Shown here: positions 16,006 through 25,198 of the stretch, piece after piece
Layout: each line of letters begins with the position of its first letter
Numbering within the stretch: position 1 is the first letter of the stretch
Assembly (NCBI RefSeq): GCF_900101675.1
Contig: NZ_FNKG01000001.1
Coordinates: forward strand, 558,001-622,000
Reading direction: 5' to 3'
Length of the DNA stretch: 64,000 nucleotides
From: Curtobacterium sp. UNCCL20
GTDB lineage: Bacteria; Actinomycetota; Actinomycetes; Actinomycetales; Microbacteriaceae
Position numbers and translations under genes: made by a program
The notes under the pieces: generated by a model
What the model was told of the DNA's origin: nothing
Seen by the model: the letters and a program-made list of their open reading frames with translations, nothing else
Databases searched by the model: none

Positions 16006-16458
16006 TTACTTGGCGGCGACGACCTGGAGCGAGATCACTGCGGTGATGTCCTCGCGCAGACGCACGGTGGCCTCGTGGTCACCGACGGTCTTGATGGTCG
16101 CGGGGACCTCGACCTTGCGCTTGTCGAGCGAGCCGACGCCCTGCGCCTGGACGGCGTCAGCGACGTCGCCCGGGCGGACGGAGCCGAACAGACGACCGTC
16201 CTTGCCGGCCTTGACGGTCAGCTTGATGGTCGCGTTCTCGAGCTTCATCTTGAGGTCCTGGGCCTCTTCGATGGTGGCGAGCTCGCGAGCGGCACGGGCC
16301 GCACGGATCGACTCGACCTGCTTCTCGCCGCCCTTGGACCACGCGACAGCGAAGCCCTGGGGGATGAGGTAGTTGCGGGCGTAGCCGTTCTTGACGTCGA
16401 CGACGTCACCGGCGGAACCGAGGCCGGAGACCTCGTGGGTGAGGATGAGCTTCGACAT
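16006..16458 (-). CDS. rplI: 50S ribosomal protein L9
   Basis: A protein of 150 aa. The N-terminal rRNA-binding domain carries the family signature [21 protein letters not shown]. A long connecting helix (about residues 40-75) and a C-terminal domain with GRLFGSV and the final beta-strand follow. It is the last gene of rpsF-ssb-rpsR-rplI, 14 bp after rpsR, and is followed by a strong hairpin. The length is standard for L9. Confidence 0.98.
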   Translation of the reverse strand: MSKLILTHEVSGLGSAGDVVDVKNGYARNYLIPQGFAVAWSKGGEKQVESIRAARAARELATIEEAQDLKMKLENATIKLTVKAGKDGRLFGSVRPGDVADAVQAQGVGSLDKRKVEVPATIKTVGDHEATVRLREDITAVISLQVVAAK

Positions 16459-16472
16459 GTGTCGACCTCCGA

Positions 16473-16730
16473 TCAGCGGCCGGAGCCGGCGTAGGGGAGG
16501 AGCGCCATCTCACGGGCGTTCTTCACGGCACGGGCAATGAGGCGCTGCTCCTGGACGGAGACGCCGGTGATGCGACGGGCGCGGATCTTTCCACGCTCCG
16601 AGATGAACTTGCGAAGGGTCGCAACGTCCTTGTAGTCGATGACGCCGACCTTGATCGACTTCGCGGGAGCGGCGTTCTTGCCGCCCTTACCGCGAGGCTT
16701 CCGGCGGTCGCCGGTGCTCTTTCCAGCCAT
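16473..16730 (-). CDS. rpsR: 30S ribosomal protein S18 (cysteine-free form)
   Basis: A protein of 85 aa: a basic N-terminal tail, then [27 protein letters not shown], the S18 core, ending with [10 protein letters not shown]. It binds S6 and 16S rRNA in the platform of the 30S subunit. No zinc-ribbon cysteines are present, so this is the C-minus form rather than a zinc-dependent one. It is the third gene of the rpsF operon. Confidence 0.98.
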   Translation of the reverse strand: MAGKSTGDRRKPRGKGGKNAAPAKSIKVGVIDYKDVATLRKFISERGKIRARRITGVSVQEQRLIARAVKNAREMALLPYAGSGR

Positions 16731-16777
16731 TGTTTGTCCTTAAGAAGAAGAAGTTGTGTCCGTTGAACCGCGGAGGA

Positions 16778-17356
16778 TCAGAACGGGGTCTCGTCGTCGT
16801 ACGTGCCACCCGGGGTGCTCCACACGTCGTTCGACTGTGCGTTGCCGCCCTGCTGGCCACCCTGCGGGGACCAGGGCGCGTCCGACTGACCGCCGCCGTT
16901 GTTGTTGCCGGCCCAGTTGCCGCCGCCGTTGCCGCCGGCGCCGCTGTTGCCAGCGCCACCACCGACCTGGCCACGACCACCACCGGCACCACCCGCAGCA
17001 CGGGTGACCTGCGCGGTCGCGTAGCGGAGCGAGGGGCCGATCTCGTCGACCTCGAGCTCGATGCTCGTGCGCTGCTGGCCCTCACGGTCCTGGTAGGAGC
17101 GCTGACGGAGGCGACCCTGCGCGATGACGCGCGAGCCCTTCGTCAGTGAGCCCGCCACGTGCTCGGCGAACTCGCGCCACACGCTCGCACGGAGGAACAG
17201 CGCGTCGCCGTCCTTCCACTCGTTCGCCTGACGGTCGAACGTGCGAGGAGTGGACGCGATGGTGAAGTTCGCCACGGCGAGCCCGTTCTGCGTGTAGCGC
17301 AGCTCCGGGTCCGCGGTGAGGTTGCCCACCACCGTGATGACGGTTTCGCCGGCCAC
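16778..17356 (-). CDS. ssb: Single-stranded DNA-binding protein
   Basis: A protein of 192 aa. The OB-fold N-terminal domain ([20 protein letters not shown], then [23 protein letters not shown]) spans about residues 1-115. A Gly/Asn-rich flexible linker follows, then an acidic tip ending DDETPF, the partner-binding C-terminal peptide typical of SSB. The GTG start at 17356 lies 3 nt after the rpsF stop. It coats single-stranded DNA and recruits repair and replication partners. Confidence 0.98.
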   Translation of the reverse strand: MAGETVITVVGNLTADPELRYTQNGLAVANFTIASTPRTFDRQANEWKDGDALFLRASVWREFAEHVAGSLTKGSRVIAQGRLRQRSYQDREGQQRTSIELEVDEIGPSLRYATAQVTRAAGGAGGGRGQVGGGAGNSGAGGNGGGNWAGNNNGGGQSDAPWSPQGGQQGGNAQSNDVWSTPGGTYDDETPF

Positions 17357-17359
17357 GGG

Positions 17360-17749
17360 TTACTCGGCGCTCGCGGTCGCGGTTGCGGTCGCGGTCGCGT
17401 TGGCGGCCTTGCGGGCCGCGCGGGCCTCGTCGCGCTGCTTCTGGGCGGCGACCTGAGCGATCGCCTCCTCAGCGCGGAGGACCTTCGTGCGGAGCACGGC
17501 CTCGGAGAGGCCGAGCTGACGGTCCAGCTCCTTGGCGGCCTCGGGGGAGGACGTGAAGTCGACGACGGCGTAGATGCCCTCGGACTTCTTCGCGATCTCG
17601 TAGGCAAGCCGGCGACGGCCCCAGACGTCCACGTTGTCGACGGTGCCACCGTCGTTGCGGATGACCGCCAGGAACTTGTCCAGGCTGGGAGCGACGGTGC
17701 GCTCATCGATCTCGGGGTCGAGGATCGCCATCAGTTCGTACTGGTGCAT
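17360..17749 (-). CDS. rpsF: 30S ribosomal protein S6
   Basis: A protein of 129 aa. [19 protein letters not shown] opens the ferredoxin-like fold, and [23 protein letters not shown] is the conserved central strand pair. The tail after about residue 100 is Ala-rich with alternating Thr-Ala. S6 pairs with S18. The first gene of the operon, it is preceded by a structured leader that can hide its AGGAGG ribosome binding site. Confidence 0.98.
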   Translation of the reverse strand: MHQYELMAILDPEIDERTVAPSLDKFLAVIRNDGGTVDNVDVWGRRRLAYEIAKKSEGIYAVVDFTSSPEAAKELDRQLGLSEAVLRTKVLRAEEAIAQVAAQKQRDEARAARKAANATATATATASAE

Positions 17750-17759
17750 GCGGAACCCA

Positions 17760-17804
17760 CCTCCTCTGGTCTCAGCGGCCCCGGGCAGTTCCCGGGGCAG
17801 GAGG
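17760..17804 (-). promoter_or_regulatory. Structured rpsF leader, candidate S6:S18 autoregulatory element
   Basis: In the minus-strand mRNA, CCTCCT (complement of 17799-17804) pairs with the ribosome binding site AGGAGG (complement of 17760-17765). Inside it a perfect 8-bp stem, GCCCCGGG/CCCGGGGC (17778-17785 and 17791-17798), carries a 5-nt loop. A 12-nt bulge on the 3' side follows a CCG sequence. The published S6:S18-binding leader motif is a stem with a CCG-containing 3' bulge next to rpsF, and this fits it. Folding would block translation. The match is by eye. Confidence 0.55.
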
Positions 17805-17907
17805 GTTGATGCATGTGTCCCGCCACGCAGACGCGTGCGGACAACCCTGCAAGCCTAGCGGACGGCTTGGAGGCGCGCCACCGGCTGTGGAGAACCGGTC
17901 ACGCCCG

Positions 17908-19344
17908 TCAGGCGGTCGCGTCGCGGGCGGCCCACCAGTCGCGCAGGAGCGCCTCGGCATCGTCCTCGCCGAGGGGACCTTCGTCCATCCGCACCTCGAG
18001 CAGGAAGCGGTACGCCTCACCCACGGCCCGGCCCGGTGGGATGTCGAGGATCCGCATGATGTCGTCGCCGGACAGGTCGGGACGGATCGAGTCGAGCTTC
18101 TCCTGCTCGGACAGGACGCGGATGCGGTCCTCGAGGTCGTCGTACGCGAAGGCCAGCCGGTCGGCCTTCCGCCGGTTCCGCGTGGTGACGTCGGAGCGGG
18201 TGAGTTCGTGCAGGCGTTCGAGCTGGTCGCCGGCGTCCCGCACGTAGCGGCGCACTGCCGAGTCGGTCCAGGCGCCGTCGGTGTACCCGAAGAAGCGGAG
18301 GTGCAGCTCGATGAGACGGCTCACCGCCGCGATCGTGTCGTTGTCGAACCGCAGCGCGCGGAGCCGCTTCTTCGCGAGCTTCGAACCGACCAGGTCGTGG
18401 TGGTGGAAGCTCACCGCACCGCCCGGCTCGAGCTTGCGGGTCGCCGGCTTGCCGATGTCGTGCAGGAGCGCCGCCAGTCGGAGCACGGTGTCCGGGGCGT
18501 CACCGGGGTGCCGTTCGGCCTCGTAGCCGATCGCCTGCGTCAGGACCGTCAGGGAGTGCTCGTACACGTCCTTGTGGTGGTGGTGCTCGTCGATCTCGAG
18601 GCACATCGCCGGCAGCTCGGGGAGGAACCGCTCGGCGAGGCCGGTGTCGACCAGGAGCCGGAGCCCCGGCACCGGGTCGCTCGTGTTCAGCAGCTTCACG
18701 AGCTCGTCGCGGACGCGTTCGGCGGAGACGATCTCGATCGAGTCGACGAGCTCGGCCATCGCCTGGCGCACCTCGTCGGACACCGTGAAGCCGAGCTGCG
18801 CCGTGAACCGAGCGGCGCGCATCATCCGGAGGGGGTCGTCGCGGAAGGAGACCTGCGCGGCCTGCGGCGTGTGCAGCCGCTGGGCGAGGAGGTCCTCGAC
18901 CCCGCCGTGCACGTCCACCAGTTCCCGCGCGGGCAGCCGGAGCGCCATCGCGTTGACGGTGAAGTCGCGCCGGAGGAGGTCGTCCTCGATCGTGTCGCCG
19001 AACGCGACCTCGGGCTTGCGGGTCTCGCCGTCGTAGACGTCGCTGCGGTAGGTGGTGATCTCGACCTGCTCACCGCCGACCCGGGCTGCGATGGTGCCGA
19101 ACTGGCGGCCGACGTCCCAGGTGGCGCTCGCGATCGGCTCCACGATCCGCAGGATGTCGTCCGGGCGGGCGTCCGTGGTGAAGTCCAGATCGGTCACCGC
19201 GCGACCGAGGAAGGCGTCGCGGACCGGACCGCCGACGAGCGCCAGTTCGTGTCCGGCGTCGGCGAAGGCCCGAGCGAGGAGGGCGACGGGCTCGGTGGCG
19301 GCGAGTGCGTCGAGTCGTTCGACGGCCTGGGCAACGGACTGCAT
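17908..19344 (-). CDS. pcnA: CCA tRNA nucleotidyltransferase / poly(A) polymerase family
   Basis: A protein of 478 aa. The nucleotidyltransferase head has ELALVGGPVRDAFLGRAVTDLDFTTDA, whose GGxVRD...DxD holds the catalytic carboxylates. The RRDFTVNAMAL and DDPLRMMRAARFTAQLGF motifs of class II enzymes follow. An HD domain comes next (HHHHKDVYEHSL, ALLHDIGKPATR). The enzyme adds or repairs the 3' CCA of tRNAs; this matters here because tRNA-Ala at 46962 has no encoded CCA. ATG 19344, with GAGG 6 nt upstream, is preferred; ATG 19356 is possible. It is divergent from the DUF6049-MurJ gene. Confidence 0.95.
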   Translation of the reverse strand: MQSVAQAVERLDALAATEPVALLARAFADAGHELALVGGPVRDAFLGRAVTDLDFTTDARPDDILRIVEPIASATWDVGRQFGTIAARVGGEQVEITTYRSDVYDGETRKPEVAFGDTIEDDLLRRDFTVNAMALRLPARELVDVHGGVEDLLAQRLHTPQAAQVSFRDDPLRMMRAARFTAQLGFTVSDEVRQAMAELVDSIEIVSAERVRDELVKLLNTSDPVPGLRLLVDTGLAERFLPELPAMCLEIDEHHHHKDVYEHSLTVLTQAIGYEAERHPGDAPDTVLRLAALLHDIGKPATRKLEPGGAVSFHHHDLVGSKLAKKRLRALRFDNDTIAAVSRLIELHLRFFGYTDGAWTDSAVRRYVRDAGDQLERLHELTRSDVTTRNRRKADRLAFAYDDLEDRIRVLSEQEKLDSIRPDLSGDDIMRILDIPPGRAVGEAYRFLLEVRMDEGPLGEDDAEALLRDWWAARDATA

Positions 19345-19466
19345 GACGGTCCTCATCCTCCCAGATCGCGCCCCCGAGTTCTCCACAACGTGCGCGCGCA
19401 CGGGTGCGTCCATGGTCATGCCTCATACACTCGTGACGGCCCGAACCGACCCCGTGGCCCTCCTGT

Positions 19467-22400
19467 ATGCAGATCTTCCGCACCACGCTCGCCGCCGCCG
19501 CGACGGCTCTCGTCGCCCTCGGCCTCGTCGTCGCGCCCGCCCAGGCCGACGGTGCGCACGCGACGACGGTGTCCACGACCACCTCACGCACCGCGCACCC
19601 CGCGGCCGCCGAGCAGGGCAAGACGACGATCTCGATCGCCCCGGCGAACCGCGGTGTCGTCCGTCGCGACGAGGACCTCGAGCTCGCGCTGACGATCACG
19701 AACGACACCGACTCGGACGTTCCCGCGGGCACGGCAGACCTCGAGATCTTCCGGTCGGTGAGCACGCGCGACGTCCTGTCCGACTGGCTCGCCGACACCA
19801 GCACGACCGGTTACCTCGGCGCTCCGATGGACTCTGTGGACGTCCCGGCGGTCCCCGCGCACCGCTCGGTCACGCTCGACTCGGTGAAGATCGTCTCCGG
19901 CAACGTGGCGCTCGGCGGGTACTCGTCCTTCGGTGCCCGACGCATCGCAGCCGAGTACACCGCCGGCGACACGTACGCCGTCGCCCGGTCCGCGATCACC
20001 TGGTACCCGGACTCCTCCGACCAGACGCCGGTGAGCGTCTCGGTCGCGATGCCGATCACCGTACCGCGCACCGGCGACGGCATCCTCGGTGCCGGGGTGC
20101 TCGCAGCCTCGACCGCGGTGGACGGAACCCTGACCCAGCAGCTGCTGGCAGCCGAGGACCACAACGTCGCCGTCGCGGTCGACCCGCGCATCATCGCGTC
20201 GATCCGGATCCTCGGTGCCGACGCCCCGTCATCGGCGACCGCCTGGCTGAGCCGGCTCGAGTCGCTCCGCAACGAGACCTTCGCCCTGCCCTACGCGGAC
20301 GCGGACGTCACCGGGCTCCGGCAGTCCGGCGCGAACGGCATCCTGTCGCCGATCTCCCTCGACCAGGCCGTCGACCCCGACCACTTCCCCGGCGCGTCGA
20401 CGCCGACGCCCACCCCGACCTCGGACGCCTCGACCCCGGCGGCGGACGCGACCGCCACGGCGACCCCGTCCGACGAGGCCGCAGCGGACCGCGGCGCCAC
20501 CGGCGACGGCTCGGGCGACCAGACCGACGGGTCGGACCCGGGCAACCCGGACGACCAGACACCGTCCGTGCTGCCGACGACGCAGACGCTGCTCGACTTC
20601 CCGTACTCGATGGACGGCATCGCGTGGCCGGCCGACGGCACGGTCACCGCGGCGGACCTGCCGGCGCTGGCGAAGGCCGGCACGAAGACGACGATCCTGT
20701 CGAGCGGCAACACCTCGGCCGGCGCCGACACCACGATCGCCGCGTCGGAGCAGATCGGGTCGCAGCACGTGCTGGTGTCCGACCAGTCGATGTCCGCGCT
20801 CCTCCGGACGGCGGCGACGGCCACCACCCAGCAGGCGTGGAACACGGCGATCTCCGAGCTCACGGCGACGCTCGCCACCTCGGCCCGGGCGAACACCGCC
20901 GAGGGACCGGTCCTGCTGACCCTCGACCGCGAGTGGCCGACGAACTCCGACCGCCTCAGCCAGACCCTCGACGCCATCGAGAGCACCGCGTGGGTCGCCC
21001 CGGCGGACCTGTCCACCGCGTCCGCTGCGACCCCGGGCTCCCTGACCCTGACCGCCGGGACGAACGGGGACACCCGCACCGACCAGCTCGAGCGCCTCGT
21101 GCGCGGCGAACAGGACCTCTCGGCGTTCGCCTCGGCGCTCGACACCCCCACCGACCTCACCGCCCCGGCACGGCTCAACCTGCTCGCGCTGTCGTCGAAC
21201 TCGTGGCGCGCCGACCCGGACGGATTCGCCACCGCGGTGAACGCCCGTGTCGCCTCGTGGGCGAAGGCCGTCTCCGAGGTCGGCATCGTCGACTCGAGCA
21301 GCCTGACGCTCCTCGGCGACCGGTCGTCGCTGCCGATCTCCATCCGGAACAGCTCCAAGTACCCGGTCACCGTCCGCCTGGCGGTGCAGCCGTCGAACTC
21401 CGCACTGCGCGTCGTGCGGAACGACATCGAGGTGAAGATCCAGCCGGAGTCCTCCACCCGGACGACCGTCCCCGTGCAGTCCGTGGCGAACGGCAAGGTC
21501 AACCTGACCATGTCGCTCACGAGCCCGACGGGCATCAAGATCGCGAGTCCGGCGACCGTCGAGCTCAACGTCCAGGCCCAGTGGGAGACCGTGATCACCG
21601 CGGCCGCCGCCGTCGCGCTCTTCGGGATCTTCGGCTTCGGCATCTTCCGCAGCATCCGCAAGCGGATCCGTCGCCGGAACGGCGAGCTCGACGACGAGGA
21701 CGACGACGACCCGAACCGACTCCTGGAGGTCCAGCCGGTGGTCGGCGGTGCCCCCCTCACTGCCGCGAGCGCGCCCGACGGACGAGCACCGCTCCTCCAG
21801 GCCGACACCGCACCGCGCGACGAACCGTCCGCGAACCCCGAGGAGCCGACCATCAGCGCCACCCAGCCCCAGCCGGCCGTCGACGCGGAGCCCGTCGCCG
21901 AGCGCAGTCTCGGCCGGGCGAGCGCGATGCTCGCGGCGGGGACGATGGTCTCCCGCATCCTCGGGTTCGCGAAGACCTTCGTGCTCGCCTTCGCGATCGG
22001 CAACACCGGTTCCGACGCGGCGAACGCCTTCGCGATCTCGAACCAGCTGCCGAACAACATCTACGCCCTCATCGCGGGCGGCCTGCTCTCGGCGGTGCTG
22101 ATCCCGCAGATCGTCCGCTCGATGCAGCAACACACCGACGGCGGCACCGCGTACGTCAACAAGATCGTGACGCTCGGCGGGTCCGCGTTCCTCGTCATCA
22201 CGGTCGTCGCGACGCTGCTCGCACCCGTGCTGGTCCGCGTCTACAGCCAGAGCGCCGGCGACGGCGGCAAGGGCTTCAGCGCCGCCACGACCGACCTCGC
22301 CGTCGCGTTCGCGTTCTGGTGCCTGCCGCAGATCCTCTTCTACGCGATGTACTCGCTGCTCGGCGAGGTGCTCAACGCCAAGCAGGTCTTCGGTCCGTTC

Positions 22401-23525
22401 ACCTGGGCCCCGCTCCTCAACAACGTCATCGCGATCGCCGGCCTCATCGTCTTCATCGCGATGTTCGGCGGTCGCGCCGTGAACGCCTCCACCGATGACT
22501 GGACGCCGCTGAAGATCGCCGTCCTGGCGGGGAGCGCCTCGGTCGGTGTGTTCGCGCAGGCCGCCTTCCTGCCGCTCTTCTGGCGACGCGCGGGGCTGCG
22601 CTTCCGCCCGGACTTCCGGTGGCGCGGCGTCGGCCTGAAGTCCACCGGGACGGCCGCCGGCTGGCTCTTCGCGATGATCCTCGTCACCCAGCTCGCCGGT
22701 GTCGTGCAGGCCCGCGTGGCCTCCCTCGCGACCGGCGCCGGGAACGCGACGCTGAGCACCACCTGGCTGCTGTTCATGCTGCCGCACTCGATCATCACGG
22801 TGTCCATCGCGACCGCGTACTTCACCCGGATGAGCCACGACGCGGAACGGGGCGACCTCGGCGCCGTCCGGCGGAACCTGTCGCTCTCGCTGCGGATCGT
22901 CGGGCTGTTCACGGTGTTCGCGACCGTGGCGCTCATCGTCACCGCGATGCCGTTCGCCCGGATCTGGGAGAACGAGTTCGGCCACACCCAGGCGATGGCG
23001 CTCGTGCTCGTCGCCTACATGCCGGGCCTCGTGCTGTTCAGCATGCTCTTCATCATCCAGCGGGTGTTCTGGGCGATGCACGACCACCGCACGCCGTTCC
23101 TCATGCAGCTCGTCCAGTCCGGGCTGTTCGTCATCGGCGCGCTCTCCGTGGCGATGCTGCCCGGCTCGGTCATCGGTGTCGGCATCGCGATCTGCACGAC
23201 GATCGCCGGGTCCGCGCAGACGATTGTGGCGCTCGTGCTGGTGCGGAAGCGTCTCGGCGGCATCGAGGGACCGATCGTCACGCGCTCGCATGTGCAGTTC
23301 ATCATCGCCGCGCTCATCGCCGGCGTCGCCGGCCTGCTCGTCGCGAACTTCTTCGGGGCGTTCTCGGCCGACGGGTTCGCGATGGCCGACGTCACCGGAG
23401 CTCTCATCACCCTCGCCCTCACGGGGGCGGTCATGGTGGTGGTGTACTTCGGGGCGCTCGTGGTCGCGAAGAACGGCGAGATCCAGAACGCCGTCGCGAT
23501 CCTGCGGTCGCGCCTCGGTCGCTGA
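19467..23525 (+). CDS. murJ: Fusion of a DUF6049-type secreted/membrane-anchored protein with lipid II flippase MurJ
   Basis: One uninterrupted frame of 1352 codons. Residues 1-32 are a signal peptide ending AQA. A large extracytoplasmic region (to about 705) with Ser/Thr/Asp/Pro-rich inserts matches DUF6049-type proteins, which normally sit as a separate gene before murJ. A transmembrane helix (about 708-727) is followed by RIRRRNGELDDEDDDD. An 80-residue Pro/Ala-rich linker then leads into MurJ from about 815 (LGRASAMLAAGTMVSRILGF), with 14 or so helices to the C-terminus. MurJ flips lipid II across the membrane. No canonical start with a good ribosome site is seen at the MurJ boundary. GAGGAG lies 6 nt before an ATC codon at 21852, a possible relic start or non-canonical start. 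ATG 21927 is also in frame. Confidence 0.87.
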   Translation: MQIFRTTLAAAATALVALGLVVAPAQADGAHATTVSTTTSRTAHPAAAEQGKTTISIAPANRGVVRRDEDLELALTITNDTDSDVPAGTADLEIFRSVSTRDVLSDWLADTSTTGYLGAPMDSVDVPAVPAHRSVTLDSVKIVSGNVALGGYSSFGARRIAAEYTAGDTYAVARSAITWYPDSSDQTPVSVSVAMPITVPRTGDGILGAGVLAASTAVDGTLTQQLLAAEDHNVAVAVDPRIIASIRILGADAPSSATAWLSRLESLRNETFALPYADADVTGLRQSGANGILSPISLDQAVDPDHFPGASTPTPTPTSDASTPAADATATATPSDEAAADRGATGDGSGDQTDGSDPGNPDDQTPSVLPTTQTLLDFPYSMDGIAWPADGTVTAADLPALAKAGTKTTILSSGNTSAGADTTIAASEQIGSQHVLVSDQSMSALLRTAATATTQQAWNTAISELTATLATSARANTAEGPVLLTLDREWPTNSDRLSQTLDAIESTAWVAPADLSTASAATPGSLTLTAGTNGDTRTDQLERLVRGEQDLSAFASALDTPTDLTAPARLNLLALSSNSWRADPDGFATAVNARVASWAKAVSEVGIVDSSSLTLLGDRSSLPISIRNSSKYPVTVRLAVQPSNSALRVVRNDIEVKIQPESSTRTTVPVQSVANGKVNLTMSLTSPTGIKIASPATVELNVQAQWETVITAAAAVALFGIFGFGIFRSIRKRIRRRNGELDDEDDDDPNRLLEVQPVVGGAPLTAASAPDGRAPLLQADTAPRDEPSANPEEPTISATQPQPAVDAEPVAERSLGRASAMLAAGTMVSRILGFAKTFVLAFAIGNTGSDAANAFAISNQLPNNIYALIAGGLLSAVLIPQIVRSMQQHTDGGTAYVNKIVTLGGSAFLVITVVATLLAPVLVRVYSQSAGDGGKGFSAATTDLAVAFAFWCLPQILFYAMYSLLGEVLNAKQVFGPFTWAPLLNNVIAIAGLIVFIAMFGGRAVNASTDDWTPLKIAVLAGSASVGVFAQAAFLPLFWRRAGLRFRPDFRWRGVGLKSTGTAAGWLFAMILVTQLAGVVQARVASLATGAGNATLSTTWLLFMLPHSIITVSIATAYFTRMSHDAERGDLGAVRRNLSLSLRIVGLFTVFATVALIVTAMPFARIWENEFGHTQAMALVLVAYMPGLVLFSMLFIIQRVFWAMHDHRTPFLMQLVQSGLFVIGALSVAMLPGSVIGVGIAICTTIAGSAQTIVALVLVRKRLGGIEGPIVTRSHVQFIIAALIAGVAGLLVANFFGAFSADGFAMADVTGALITLALTGAVMVVVYFGALVVAKNGEIQNAVAILRSRLGR

Positions 23526-23645
23526 GCGGTCGGGCGGTCGGGCGGTCGGCTGCGCGCCGGCCGCTGAGCGCTTCCCCGTCGGCGTGGAATGCCACGCCGC
23601 TACCATGTGTTGACCCGGTCAGCGATCTACGGAAGGGCAGAAGGC

Positions 23646-24644
23646 ATGCGCCAGCTCATCATCATCGGTTCCGGCCCGGCCGGGTTCACCGCCGGCATCT
23701 ACGCCGCGCGGGCGGAGCTCAAGCCGCTCATCGTCGCGTCCAGCGTCGAGACGGGCGGCGAGCTCACGAAGACGACCGAGGTCGAGAACTTCCCGGGCTT
23801 CCCCGAGGGGATCCAGGGCCCGGACCTCATGATCAAGATGCAGGAGCAGGCCGAGAAGTTCGGCGCCGAGGTCCTGTACGACGACGCCGTCTCCGTCGAC
23901 CTCACCGGCGACGTGAAGAAGGTCACCGTGGGCTCCGGCGAGACGTACGAGGCCCTCGCGGTCATCTACGCCACCGGCTCGGCCTACCGGCACCTCGGTC
24001 TCGCAGACGAGGAGCGCCTGTCCGGCCACGGCGTCAGCTGGTGCGCGACCTGCGACGGCTTCTTCTTCCGCCAGAAGAACATCGCCGTCGTCGGCGGCGG
24101 CGACTCCGCCATGGAAGAGGCCACGTTCCTCACCCGTTTCGCCGACAAGGTGACGGTCATCCACCGCAAGGACAGCTTGCGTGCGTCGAAGATCATGCAG
24201 GACCGTGCGATGAACGACCCGAAGATCGAGTTCGCGTGGAACAAGGAGGTCACCGGCATCACGGGTGACTCCGCGGTCACGGGTGTGACCCTGCGCGACA
24301 CGGTCGACGGCACCGAGAGCGAGCTCGCACTGGACGGACTGTTCATCGCGATCGGCAACGACCCGCGCACGCACCTCATCCACGGCCAGATCGACATCGC
24401 ACCCGAGGGCACCATCGCCGTGCAGGGTCGCTCGTCGAAGACCAACCTGCCGGGCGTCTTCGCCGCGGGTGACGTCATCGACCCGACCTACCGTCAGGCG
24501 ATCACCGCTGCCGGCTCGGGCACGATCGCCGCGCTCGACGCCGAGAAGTACCTCGCCGAGCTCGACGACGCCCTGACGGAGGACGCCGACGGCGTCTCCC
24601 CGACGGAGCCGGCGATGGTCGACGTCATCGAAGCACGGGCCTGA
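23646..24644 (+). CDS. trxB: Thioredoxin reductase
   Basis: A protein of 332 aa. FAD motif GSGPAGFTAGIYAAR is at the N-terminus, the redox pair is in SWCATCDGFFF (CATC), the NADPH motif is VVGGGDSAMEEA, and the second FAD motif is GVFAAGDVID. The enzyme moves electrons from NADPH to thioredoxin. ATG 23646 follows GAAGGGCAGAAGG; the longer frame lacks family similarity. It is followed by trxA 65 bp later, forming a complete thioredoxin system. Confidence 0.97.
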   Translation: MRQLIIIGSGPAGFTAGIYAARAELKPLIVASSVETGGELTKTTEVENFPGFPEGIQGPDLMIKMQEQAEKFGAEVLYDDAVSVDLTGDVKKVTVGSGETYEALAVIYATGSAYRHLGLADEERLSGHGVSWCATCDGFFFRQKNIAVVGGGDSAMEEATFLTRFADKVTVIHRKDSLRASKIMQDRAMNDPKIEFAWNKEVTGITGDSAVTGVTLRDTVDGTESELALDGLFIAIGNDPRTHLIHGQIDIAPEGTIAVQGRSSKTNLPGVFAAGDVIDPTYRQAITAAGSGTIAALDAEKYLAELDDALTEDADGVSPTEPAMVDVIEARA

Positions 24645-24709
24645 CCCGGCGGGAATACCACGACGGCCCGGCCGTTCTACCCACTGAACGACTTCTCGAA
24701 GGAGCAAAC

Positions 24710-25036
24710 ATGTCCAACGCCAAGGCAGTCACCGACGCCACCTTCTCGGACGAGGTCCTGAAGTCCGACAAGACGATCCTCGTCGACTTCTGGGCCGAGT
24801 GGTGCGGCCCGTGTCGCGCCGTCTCGCCGATCCTCGACCAGATCGCCGAGGAGCACGCCGGCAAGATCGAGATCGTGAAGCTCAACGTCGACGACAACCC
24901 GCAGTCGGCCATGAACTACCAGATCACGTCGATCCCGGCTATGAAGGTCTTCAAGGGCGGCGAGGTCGTCAAGACCGTCATCGGCGCCAAGCCGAAGCCC
25001 GCACTCGAGGCCGACCTCGCCGAGTTCCTGGCGTAG
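24710..25036 (+). CDS. trxA: Thioredoxin
   Basis: A protein of 108 aa with the active site DFWAEWCGPCRAV (WCGPC) and the cis-Pro in ITSIPAMKVFKGG. It is the substrate of TrxB just upstream and reduces protein disulfides in the cytosol. AAGGAG lies 6 nt before the ATG. A strong hairpin follows the stop. Confidence 0.98.
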   Translation: MSNAKAVTDATFSDEVLKSDKTILVDFWAEWCGPCRAVSPILDQIAEEHAGKIEIVKLNVDDNPQSAMNYQITSIPAMKVFKGGEVVKTVIGAKPKPALEADLAEFLA

Positions 25037-25046
25037 TCACCCCTCC

Positions 25047-25082
25047 GAACGGCTCCGCTCCCGTCAGGGAGCGGGGCCGTTC
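25047..25082 (+). terminator. Terminator after trxA
   Basis: Arms GAACGGCTCCGCTCCC (25047-25062) and GGGAGCGGGGCCGTTC (25067-25082) pair along their whole length except two central positions and close on a GTCA loop. They start 10 nt past the trxA stop. Confidence 0.8.
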
Positions 25083-25198
25083 TGCATCCCCGGGCGACGG
25101 TGCAGGCCACCGGCGCCCGATCGGCCCCGTCGCGGACCCCGGGTTCCCGGTGTCGATGTCGTAGTGTGGCGGGAATGTCCCACTGAAACGGAGCACTG

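Noticed and set aside
23526-23549. GCGGTCGG tandem copies after the MurJ stop
   Set aside because: Three 8-bp units in high-GC sequence are weak evidence; no structural or functional context.
20229-23606. Very long minus-strand open frame (over 1100 codons) opposite DUF6049-MurJ
   Set aside because: It is the high-GC antisense shadow of a well-supported gene; its translation is Arg/Gly/Asp-rich with no domain.
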